From Calliopsis andreniformis (lineage: Eukaryota; Arthropoda; Insecta; Hymenoptera; Andrenidae): 64,000 bases of DNA. Shown piece after piece: positions 12,234 through 24,600 of the stretch; position 1 is the stretch's first letter, and the number at the start of each line of letters is the position of its first letter. The stretch is from assembly GCF_051401765.1 (NCBI RefSeq), contig NW_027480468.1, positions 3,038,001 through 3,102,000 on the forward strand. Reading direction: 5' to 3'. A program made the translations under genes and the position numbers. The notes beneath the pieces were generated by a model. It was given only the letters and a program-made list of their open reading frames with translations. It ran no database searches and had not been told where the DNA came from.

Positions 12234-14944
12234 GTTTGAGGACTGAGGATTGAGGATTGAGGATTGAGGATGAGGGCTGAGGCCTGAGTATTGAGGATTG
12301 AGAATTGAAGAGTGAGGATTGAGTATTGAAGACTGAGGATTGGGTATTGAGTATTGAGGATTGAAGATTGAGGATTGAGGATTGAGGATTGAGGATTGAG
12401 GATTGAGGATTGAAGATTGAGAATTGAGGATTGAGGTTTGAACATTGAGGACTGAGTGTTGAGGGTTGAAGATTGAGGATTGAGGATTGAGGATTGAGGA
12501 TTGAGGATTGAGGATGAGGGCTGAGGGTTGAGGATTGAGGTTTAAGGACTGAGGACTGAGGATTGAGGATTGAGAATTGAGGATTGAGGATTGAGGATTG
12601 AGGATTGAGGATTAAAGATTGAGTATTGAGGATTGAAGATTGAGGATTGAGGATTGAGGATTGAGTATTGAGGATTGAGGATTGAGGATTGAGTATTGAA
12701 GATTGAGGATTGATGATTGAGGATTGAGGATTGAGGATTGAGGATTGAGTATAGATGATTGAGGATTGATGATTGAGTATTGAGGATTGAAGATTGAGAA
12801 TTGTGGATTGAGGTTTGAACATTGAGGACTGAGTGTTGAGGGTTGAAGATTGAGGATTGAGGATTGAGGATTGAGAATTGAGGATTGAGGATGAGGGCTG
12901 AGGGTTGAGGATTGAGGTTTCAGGACTGAGGACTGAGGATTGAGGATTGAGAATTGAGGATTGAGGAATGAGGATTGAAGACTGAGGATTCGTTATTGAG
13001 GATTGAAGAATGAGGACTGAGGGTTGAGGATTGAGTATCGAGGATTGAATATTGAGTATTGAGGATTGAAGGTTGCGGATTGAGGACTGAGGATTGAGGA
13101 TTGAGGATTGAGGATTGCGGGTTGATGATTGAAGATTGAAGATTGAGGATTGAGGACTGAGGATTAAAGATTGAGTATTGAGGATTGAAGATTGAGGATT
13201 GATGATTGAGGATTGAGGATTGAGTATTAAGGATTGAGGATTGAGGATTGAGTATTGAAGATTGAGGATTGATGATTGAAGATTCAGGATTGAGGATTGA
13301 GCGTTGTGGAATGAGGACGAGGACTGAGGGTTGAGTATTGATGTTTGAGGTCTGAGGATTGAGGATTGAGGGTTGAGGATTGAGGATTGAGGATTGAGGA
13401 TTGAAGATTGAGGTTTGGGTATTGAGGATTGAAGAATGAGGATTGAGGATTGAGGATTGAGGATTGAGGATCGAAGGTTGAGTTTTGAGGATTGAAGATT
13501 GAGGATTGAGGATTGAGGATTGAGGATTGAGGATTGAGGAATGCGGATTGAGGATTGAGGATTGAGGATTAAGGATTAAAGATTGAGTATTGAGGATTGA
13601 AGATTGACGATTGAGGATTGCGGATTGATGATTGAGTATTGAGGATTGAAGACTGAGGATTGAGGATTGAGGATTGAAGATTCAGGATTGGGTATTGCGG
13701 ATTGAACATTGAGGATTGAGGATTGAGGATTGAGGATTGAGGATTGAGGATTGAGGACTGAATATTGAATATTGATGATTGAACATTGAGGATTGAGGAT
13801 TGAGGGTTGTGGATTGAGGACAAGGACTGGGGGTTCAGGATTGATGGTTGATGTCTGATTATTGAGGATTGAGTATTGAGAATTGAGGACTGAAGATTGA
13901 GTATTGAGGATTGAAGATTGAGGATTGAGGATTGAGGATTGAGTATTGAGGATGGAGGATTGAGGACTGAGGATTGAGGATTGAGATTTGAGGATTGAGG
14001 ATTGAGGATTGAGGGTTGAAGATTGAGGATTGGGTATCGAGGATTGAACATTGAGGATTGAGGAATGAGGATTGAGGATTGAGGATTGAGTATTGAAGAT
14101 TGAGGATTGATGATTGAGGATTGTGGATTGAGGATTGAGGATTGAGTATTGAGGATTGAGGATTGAAGATTGAATATTGAGGATTGAAGATTGAGAATTG
14201 AGGATTGAGGTTTGAACATTGAGGACTGAGTGTTGAGTGTTGAAGTTTGAGGATTGAGGACTGAGGATTGAAGATTGAGGAATGGTTATTGAGGATTGAG
14301 GATTGAGGATTGAGGATTGCGGGTTGGGGATTGAAGATTGAAGATTGAGGATTGAGGAGTGAGGATTAAAGATTGAGTATTGAGGATTGAAGATTGAGGA
14401 TTGATGATTGAGCATTGAGGATTGAGTATTGAGGATTGAGGATTGAGGATTGTGTATTGAAGATTGAGGATTGATGATTGAGGATTGAGGATTGAGGATT
14501 GAGAATTGAGGATTGAGGAATGAGGATTGAAGATTGAGGATTGGTTATTGAGGATTGAAGAATGAGGACTGAGGGTTGAGGATTGAGGATTGAGGATTGA
14601 AGGTTGAGTATTGAGGATTGAAGATTGCGGATTGAGGACTGAGGAATGAGGATTGAGAATTGAGGACTGAGGATTAAAGATTGAGTATTGAGGATTGAAG
14701 ATTGAGGATTGATGATTGAGGATTGAGGATTGAGTATTGAGGATTGAGGATTGAGGATTGAGTATTGAAGATTGAGGATTGATGATTGAGGATTGAGGAT
14801 TGAGGGTTGAGGATTGAGTATTGGGGATTGAGGATTGAAGATTGAGGATTGAGAATTGAGGATTAAAGATTGAGTATTGAGGATTGAAGATTGAGAATTG
14901 AGGATTGAGGATTGAACATTGACGACTGAGTGTTGAGGGTTGAG
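12234..14944. repeat. Module-free heptamer block of 2.7 kb
   Basis: This is the longest stretch without a diverged module, lying between type Ia (12143) and type III (15022); its copy is 29693-32403. It consists of one- and two-substitution heptamers and a few six-base units, for example GACAAG before GACTGGG near 13.83 kb. I see nothing else in it. Confidence 0.85.
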
Positions 14945-16904
14945 TGATGAGAATTGATGTTTGCGGATAGTGATTTGAAGATTGCAGATTGAGTATTGAG
15001 TATTGAAAACTGTGAATTGAGGATATTCTATGGAGGATTGAGGATTGTCACCTGATTGTTGAGGACTGAGGGCTGAAGATTGAGGATTCAGGATTGAGGA
15101 TTCAGGATTGAGGTTTGAGGACTGAGGATTGAGGATTGAGGAGTGAGGATTGAGGATTGAGGATTGAGGATTGAAGATTGAGGATTGGGGACTGAGTGTT
15201 GAGGGTTGAGTGATGAGAATTGATGTTTATGGATGTAGATTTGAAGATTGCAGACTGAGTATTGCGTATGGAAAGCTCTGAACTGAGGATATTCTATTGA
15301 GGATTGAGAATTGACAACTGATTGTTGAGGACTGAGGTCTGAAGATTGAGGATTCGGGATTGAGGATTCAGGATTGAGGTTTGAGGACTGAGGATTGAGG
15401 ATTGAGGAGTGAGGATTGAGGATTGAGGATTGAGGATTGAGGATTGAAGATTGAGGATTGGGTATTGGGGATTGAGGATTGAAGATTTTAGATTGAGCAT
15501 TGAGGATTGAAGGTTGAGAATTGAGGATTGAGGATTGAACATTGAGGACTGAGTGTTGAGTGTTGAGTGACGAGAATTGATGTTTGTGGATAGAGATTTG
15601 AAGATTGCAGATTGAGTATTGAGTATTGAAAACTGTGAATTGATGATCTTCTATTGAGGATTGAGGATTGTCACCTGATTGTTCAGGACTGAGGGCTGGA
15701 GATTGAGGATTCAGGATCGAGGATTCAGAATTGAGGTTTCAGGACTGAGGATTGAGGGTTGAGGATTGAGGATTGAAGATTGAGTATTGAGGATTGAAGA
15801 TTGAGGATTGAGGAATGAGGATCGAAGATTGAGGATTGGTTATTGAGGATTGAAGAATGAGGACTGAGGGTTGAGGATTGAGGATTGAGGATTGAAGATT
15901 GAGTATTGAGGATTGAATGTTGCGGATTGAGGACTGAGGATTGAGGATTGAGGATTGAGGATTGCGGGTTTAGGATTGAAGATTGAAGATTGAGGATTGA
16001 GGACTGAGGATTGAGGATTGAGGATTGAGTATTGAGGATTGAGGATTGAGGATTGAGTATTGAAGATTGAGGATTGATGATTGAGGATTGAGGATTGAGG
16101 ATTGAGGATTGAGGTTTGAGTATATATGATTGAGGATTGAAGATTGAGTATTGAGGATTGAATATTGAGTATTGATGATTGAGGATTGAGGATTGAGGAT
16201 TGAGGATTGAGGATTGAGGATTGAGGATTGAGGATTGAGGATTGAGTATAGATGATTGAGGATTGATGATTGAGTATTGAGGATTGAAGATTGAGAATTG
16301 TGGATTGAGGTTTGAACATTGAGGACTGAGTGTTGAGGGTTGAAGATTGAGGATTGAGGATTGAGGATTGAGGATTGAGGATTGAGGATGAGGGCTGAGG
16401 GTTGAGGATTGAGGTTTCAGGACTGAGGACTGAGGATTGAGGATTGAGAATTGAGGATTGAGGATTGAGGATTGAAGATTGAGGATTGGGTATTGAGGAT
16501 TGAAGGATGAGGATTGAGGATTGAGGATTGAGGATTGAGGATTGAGGATTGAAGATTGAGTATTGAGGTTTGAAGACAGACGGTTGAGGGTTGAGGATTG
16601 AGTATTGAGGATTGAGGTTTGAGGATTGATGATTGAGTATTGAGGATTGAAGATTGAGGATTGAGGATTGAGGATTGAGGATTGAGGATTGATGATTGAG
16701 GATTGGGGACTGAGTGTTGAGGTTTGAGTGATGAGAATTGATGTTTGTGGATAGAGATTTAAAGAATACAGATTCAGTATTGAGTATTGAAAACTGTGAA
16801 TTGATGATAAACTATTGAGGATTGAGAATTGACAACTGATTGTTGAGGACTGAGGTCTGAAGATTGAGGATTCAGGATTGAGGTTTGAGGACTGAGGATT
16901 GAGG

Positions 16905-16940
16905 ATTGAGGAGTGAGGATTGAGTGTTGAGTGTTGAGTG
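16905..16940. other. Deletion junction in superblock copy 1 (782 bp missing)
   Basis: Left of here the sequence follows 34.38 kb (offset 17,459); right of here it follows 35.16 kb (offset 18,241). The two alignments overlap only at 16921-16924 (TGAG). The type V (16806) to type II (17016) distance is 210 bp, whereas the intact arrangement at 6583-7575, 34265-35257 and 39158-40150 is 992 bp with an Ia variant between. The missing part is 112 units, two of them six bases long. Confidence 0.88.
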
Positions 16941-18651
16941 ACGAGAATTGATGTTTGTGGATAGAGATTTGAAGATTGCAGATTGAGTATTGAGTATTGA
17001 AAACTGTGAATTGAGGATCTTCTATTGAGGATTGAGGATTGTCACCTGATTGTTCAGGACTGAGGGCTGGAGATTGAGGATTCAGGATCGAGGATTCAGA
17101 ATTCAGGTTTCAGGACTGAGGATTGAGGGTTGAGGATTGAGGATTGAGGATTGAGTATTGAGGATTGAAGATTGAGGATTGAGGAATGAGGATCGAAGAT
17201 TGAGGACTGGTTATTGAGGATTGAAGAATGAGGACTGAGGGTTGAGGATTGAGGATTGAGGATTGAAGATTGAGTATTGAGGATTGAATGTTGCGGATTG
17301 AGGACTGAGGATTGAGGATTGAGGATTGAGGATTGCGGGTTTAGGATTGAAGATTGAAGATTGAGGATTGAGGACTGAGGATTGAGGATTGAGGATTGAG
17401 TATTGAGGATTGAGGATTGAGGATTGAGTATTGAAGATTGAGGATTGATGATTGAGGATTGAGGATTGAGGATTGAGGATTGAGGTTTGAGTATAGATGA
17501 TTGAGGATTGAAGATTGAGTATTGAGGATTGAATATTGAGGATTGATGATTGAGGATTGAGGATTGAGGATTGAGGATTGAGGATTGAGGGTTGAGGATT
17601 GAGGGTTGAGGATTAAGGATTGAAGATTGAGTATTGAGGACTGAAGATTGAGGATTGAGGATTGAGGGTTGAGGGTTGAGTGATGAGAATTGATGTTTGT
17701 GGATAGAGATTTGAAGATTGCAGATTGAGTATTGCGTATGGAAAGTTCTGAACTGAGGATATTCTAGTGAGGATTGAGGATTGACAACTGATTGTTGAGG
17801 ACTGAGGGCTGAAGATTGAGGATTCAGGATTGAGGATTCAGGATTGTGGTTTGAGGACTGAGGATTGAGGATTGAGGATTGAGGATGAGGGCTGAGGCCT
17901 GAGGATTGAGGATTGAGAATTGAAGAGTGAGGATTGAGTATTGAAGACTGAGGATTGGGTATTGAGTATTGAGGATTGAAGATTGAGGATTGAGGATTGA
18001 GGATTGAGGATTGAGGATTGAGGATTGAAGATTGAGAATTGAGGATTGAGGTTTGAACATTGAGGACTGAGTGTTGAAGGTTGAAGATTGAGGATTGAGG
18101 ATTGAGGATTGAGGATTGAGGATTGAGGATGAGGGCTGAGGGTTGAGGATTGAGGTTTAAGGACTGAGGACTGAGGATTGAGGATTGAGAATTGAGGATT
18201 GAGGATTGAGGATTGAAGTTTGAGGATTGGGTACTGAGGATTGAAGGATGAGGATTTAGGATTGAGGATTGAGGATTGAGGATTGAGGATTGAGGATTGA
18301 GGATTGAAGATGGAGTATTGAGGTTTGAAGACTGACGATTGAGGGTTGAGGAATGCGGATTGAGGATTGAGGTTTGAGGATTGATGATTGAGTATTGACG
18401 ATTGAAGTTTGAGGATTGATGATTGGGGATTGAGGATTGAGGATTGATGATTGAGGATTGGGGACTGAGTGTTGAGGTTTGAGTGGTGAGAATTGATGTT
18501 TGTGGGTAGAGATTTAAAGATTACAGATTCAGTATTGAGTATTGAAAACTGTGAATTGATGATATTCTATTGAGGATTGAGAAATGACAACTGATTGTTG
18601 AGGACTGAGGTCAGAAGATTGAGGATTCAGGATTGAGGATTCAGGATTGAG

Positions 18652-18665
18652 GTTCGAGGTTCGAG
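18652..18665. repeat. Single-heptamer duplication GTTCGAG
   Basis: Two adjacent GTTCGAG units follow the type IV module here. The copy-2 equivalent near 41786 and the other type IV copies I checked have one. It shifts the offset to copy 2 from 23,134 to 23,127. Confidence 0.9.
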
Positions 18666-21600
18666 GTCTGAGGATTGAGGATTGAGGAGCGAGGATTGAG
18701 GATTGAGGATTGAAGATTGAGGATTGGGTATTGCTGATTGAACATTGAGGAATGAGGATTGAGGATTGAGGATTGAGGATTGAGGACTGAATATTGAATG
18801 TTGATGATTGAAGATTGAGGATTGAGGATTAAGCGCTGTGGAATGAGGACGAGGACTGAGGGCTGAGTATTGATGTTTGAGGTCTGAGGATTGAGGATTG
18901 AGGGTTGAGGATTGAGGATTGAGGATTGAGGATTGAAGATTGAGGTTTGGGTATTGAGGATTGAAGAATGAGGATTGAGGATTGAGGATTGAGGATTGAG
19001 GATCGAAGGTTGAGTTTTGATGACTGAAGATTGAGCATTGAGGATTGAGGATTGAGGATTGAGGATTGAGGATTGCGGATTGAGGATTGAGGATTGAGGA
19101 TTGAGGATTAAAGATTGAGTATTGAGGATTGAAGATTGAGGATTGAGGATTGAGGATTGAGTATTGAGGATTGAGGATTGAGGATTGAGTATTGAAGATT
19201 GAGGATTGATGATTGAGGATTGAGGATTGAGGATTGAGGATTGAGTATAGATGATTGAGGATTGATGATTGAGTATTGAGGATTGAAGATTGAGAATTGT
19301 GGATTGAGGTTTGAACATTGAGGACTGAGTGTTGAGGGTTGAAGATTGAGGATTGAGGATTGAGGATTGAGGATTGAGGATTGAGGATGAGGGCTGAGGG
19401 TTGAGGATTGAGGTTTCAGGACTGAGGACTGAGGATTGAGGATTGAGAATTGAGGATTGAGGATTGAGGATTGAAGATTGAGGATTGGGTATTGAGGATT
19501 GAAGGATGAGGATTGAGGATTGAGGATTGAGGATTGAGGATTGAGGATTGAGGATTGAAGATTGAGTATTGAGGTTTGAAGACAGACGGTTGAGGGTTGA
19601 GGATTGAGTATTGAGGATTGAGGTTTGAGGATTGATGATTGAGTATTGAGGATTGAAGATTGAGGATTGAGGATTGAGGATTGAGGATTGAGGATTGATG
19701 ATTGAGGATTGGGGACTGAGTGTTGAGGTTTGAGTGATGAGAATTGATGTTTGTGGATAGAGATTTAAAGAATACAGATTCAGTATTGAGTATTGAAAAC
19801 TGTGAATTGATGATAAACTATTGGGGATTGAGAATTGACAACTGATTGTTGAGGACTGAGGTCTGAAGATTGAGGATTCAGGATTGAGGTTTGAGGACTG
19901 AGGATTGAGGATTGAGGAGTGAGGATTGAGGATTGAGGATTGAGGATTGAGGATTGAGGATTGAAGATTGAGGATTGGGTATTGCTGATTGAACATTGAG
20001 GAATGAGGATTGAGCATTGAGGATTGAGGATTGAGGACTGAAGATTGAATGTTGATGATTGAAGATTGAGGATTGAGGATTGAGCGTTGTGGATTGAGGA
20101 CGAGGACTGAGGGTTGAGTTTTGATGTTTGAGGTCTGAGGATTGAGGATTGAGGTTTGAGGATTGAGGTTTGAGGATTGAAGATTGAGGATTAAAGATTG
20201 AGTATTGAGGATTGAAGATTGAGGATTGATGATTGAGGATTGAGGATTGAGGATTGAGGATTGAGGATTGAGGATTGAGGATTGAGGATTGAGGATTGAG
20301 AATTGAAGATCGAGTATTGAGGTTTGAAGTCTGACGATTGAGGGTTGAGGAATGCGGATTGAGGATTGAGGTTTGAGGATTGATGATTGAGTATTGACGA
20401 TTGAAGTTTGAGGATTGAGGATTGGGGATTGAGGATTGAGGATTGATGATTGAGGATTGGGGACTGAGTGTTGAGGTTTGAGTGATGAGAATTGATGTTT
20501 GTGGGTAGAGATTTAAAGATTACAGATTCAGTATTGAGTATTGAAAACTGTGAAGTGATGATATTCTATTGAGGATTGAGAAATGACAACTGATTGTTGA
20601 GGACTGAGGTCAGAAGATTGAGGATTCAGGATTGAGGATACAGGATTGAGGTTCGAGGTCTGAGGATTGAGGATTGAAGGATGAGGATTGAGGATTGAGG
20701 ATTGAAGATTGAAGATTGAGGATTGAGGACTGAATATTAAAGATTGAGTATTGAGGATTGAAGATTCAGGATTGATGATTGAGGATTGAGGATTGAGTAT
20801 TGAGGATTGAGGATTGAGGATTGAGTATTGAAGATTGAGGATGGATGATTGAGGATTGTGGATTGAGGATTGAGGATTGAGTATTGAGGATTGAGGATTG
20901 AAGATTGAGTATTGAGGATTGAAGATTGAGAATTGAGGATTGAGGTTTGAACATTGAGGACTGAGTGTTGAGGGTTGAAGTTTGAGGATTGAGGACTGAG
21001 GATTGAAGATTGAGGATTGGTTATTGAGGATTGAGGAATGAGGACTGAGGATTGATGATTGAGGATTGAGGATTGAGGGTTGAGGATTGAGTATTGGGGA
21101 TTGAGGATTGAAGATTGAGTATTGAGAATTGAGGATTAAAGATTGAGTATTGAGGATTGAAGATTGAGAATTGAGGATTGAGGATTGAACATTGAGGACT
21201 GAGTGTTGAGGGTTGAGTGATGAGAATTGATGTTTGTGGATAGTGATTTGAAGATTTTAGATTGAGTATTGAGTATTGAAAACTGTGAATTGAGGATATT
21301 CTATTGAGGATTGAGGATTGTCACCTGATTGTTGAGGACTGAGGGCTGAAGATTGAGGATTCAGGATTGAGGATTCAGGATTGAGGTTTGAGGACAGAGG
21401 ATTGAGGATTGCCGAGTGAGGATTGAGGATTGAGGATTGAGGATTGAAGATTGAGGATTGGGGACTGAGTGTTGAGGGTTGAGTGATGAGAATTGATGTT
21501 TATGGATATAGATTTGAAGATTGCAGATTGAGTATTGCGTATGGAAAGCTCTGAACTGAGGATATTCTATTGAGGATTGAGAATTGACAACTGATTGTTG

Positions 21601-24600
21601 AGGACTGAGGTCTGAAGATTGAGGATTCAGGATTGGGGATTCAGGATTGAGGTTTGAGGACTGAGGATTGTGGATTGAGGAGTGAGGATTGAGGATTGAG
21701 GATTGAGGATTGAGGATTGAAGATTGAGGATTGGGTATTGGGGGTTGAGGATTTAAGATTTAAGATTGAGCATTGAGGATTGCAGATTGAGAATTGAGGA
21801 TTGAGGATTGAACATTGAGGACTGAGTGTTGAGTGTTGAGTGACGAGAATTGATGTTTGTGGATAGAGATTTGAAGATTGCAGATTGAGTATTGAGTATT
21901 GAAATCTGTGAATTGAGGATATTCTATTGAGGATTGAGGATTGTCACCTGATTGTTCAGGACTGAGGGCTGGAGATTGAGGATTCAGGATCGAGGATTCA
22001 GAATTGAGGTTTCAGGACTGAGGATTGAGGGTTGAGGATTGAGGATTGAAGATTGAGTATTGAGGATTGAAGATTGAGGATTGAGGAATGAGGATTGAAG
22101 ATTGAGGATTGGTTATTGAGGATTGGTTATTGAGGATTGAAGAATGAGGACTGAGGGTTGAGTATTGAGGATTGAGGATTGAGGACTGAATATTGAATAT
22201 TGATGATTGAACATTGAGGATTGAGGATTGAGGGTTGTGGATTGAGGACAAGGACTGGGGGTTCAGTATTGATGGTTGAGGTCTGATTATTGAGGATTGA
22301 GTATTGAGAATTGAGGACTGAAGATTGAGTATTGAGGATTGAAGGTTGAGGATTGAGGACTGAGCGTTGTGGAATGAGGACGAGGACTGAGGGTTGAGTA
22401 TTGATGTTTGAGGTCTGAGGATTGAGGATTGAGGATTGAGAATTGAGGATTGAGGAATGAGGATTGAAGACTGAGGATTGGTTATTGAGGATTGAAGAAT
22501 GAGGACTGAGGGTTGAGGATTGAGTATCGAGGATTGAATATTGAGTATTGAGGATTGAGGTTTAAGGACTGAGGACTGAGGATTGAGGATTGAGAATTGA
22601 GGATTGAGGATTGAGGATTGAAGTTTGAGGATTGGGTACTGAGGATTGAAGGATGAGGATTTAGGATTGAGGATTGAGGATTGAGGATTGAGGATTGAGG
22701 ATTGAGGATTGAAGATGGAGTATTGAGGTTTGAAGACTGACGATTGAGGGTTGAGGAATGCGGATTGAGGATTGAGGTTTGAGGATTGATGATTGAGTAT
22801 TGACGATTGAAGTTTGAGGATTGATGATTGGGGATTGAGGATTGAGGATTGATGATTGAGGATTGGGGACTGAGTGTTGAGGTTTGAGTGGTGAGAATTG
22901 ATGTTTGTGGGTAGAGATTTAAAGATTACAGATTCAGTATTGAGTATTGAAAACTGTGAATTGATGATATTCTATTGAGGATTGAGAAATGACAACTGAT
23001 TGTTGAGGACTGAGGTCAGAAGATTGAGGATTCAGGATTGAGGATTCAGGATTGAGGTTCGAGGTCTGAGGATTGAGGATTGAGGAGCGAGGATTGAGGA
23101 TTGAGGATTGAAGATTGAGGATTGGGTATTGCTGATTGAACATTGAGGAATGAGGATTGAGGATTGAGGATTGAGGATTGAGGACTGAATATTGAATGTT
23201 GATGATTGAAGATTGAGGATTGAGGATTAAGCGCTGTGGAATGAGGACGAGGACTGAGGGCTGAGTATTGATGTTTGAGGTCTGAGGATTGAGGATTGAG
23301 GGTTGAGGATTGAGGATTGAGGATTGAGGATTGAAGATTGAGGTTTGGGTATTGAGGATTGAAGAATGAGGATTGAGGATTGAGGATTGAGGATTGAGGA
23401 TCGAAGGTTGAGTTTTGATGACTGAAGATTGAGCATTGAGGATTGAGGATTGAGGATTGAGGATTGAGGATTGCGGATTGAGGATTGAGGATTGAGGATT
23501 GAGGATTAAAGATTGAGTATTGAGGATTGAAGATTGAGGATTGAGGATTGAGGATTGAGTATTGAGGATTGAGGATTGAGGATTGAGTATTGAAGATTGA
23601 GGATTGATGATTGAGGATTGAGGATTGAGGATTGAGGATTGAGTATAGATGACTGAGGATTGATGATTGAGTATTGAGGATTGAAGATTGAGAATTGTGG
23701 ATTGAGGTTTGAACATTGAGGACTGAGTGTTGAGGGTTGAAGATTGAGGATTGAGGATTGAGGATTGAGGATTGAGTATTGAGGATGAGGGCTGAGGGTT
23801 GAGGATTGAGGTTTCAGGACTGAGGACTGAGGATTGAGGATTGAGAATTGAGGATTGAGGATTGAGGATTGAAGATTGAGGATTGGGTATTGAGGATTGA
23901 AGGATGAGGATTGAGGATTGAGGATTGAGGATTGAGGATTGAGGATTGAAGATTGAGTATTGAGGTTTGAAGACAGACGGTTGAGGGTTGAGGATTGAGT
24001 ATTGAGGATTGAGGTTTGAGGATTGATGATTGAGTATTGAGGATTGAAGATTGAGGATTGAGGATTGAGGATTGAGGATTGAGGATTGATGATTGAGGAT
24101 TGGGGACTGAGTGTTGAGGTTTGAGTGATGAGAATTGATGTTTGTGGATAGAGATTTAAAGAATACAGATTCAGTATTGAGTATTGAAAACTGTGAATTG
24201 ATGATAAACTATTGAGGATTGAGAATTGACAACTGATTGTTGAGGACTGAGGTCTGAAGATTGAGGATTCGGGATTGAGGTTTGAGGACTGAGGATTGAG
24301 GATTGAGGAGTGAGGATTGAGGATTGAGGATTGAGGATTGAGGATTGAGGATTGAAGATTGAGGATTGGGTATTGCTGATTGAACATTGAGGAATGAGGA
24401 TTGAGCATTGAGGATTGAGGATTGAGGACTGAAGATTGAATGTTGATGATTGAAGATTGAGGATTGAGGATTGAGCGTTGTGGATTGAGGACGAGGACTG
24501 AGGGTTGAGTTTTGATGTTTGAGGTCTGAGGATTGAGGATTGAGGTTTGAGGATTGAGGTTTGAGGATTGAAGATTGAGGATTAAAGATTGAGTATTGAG

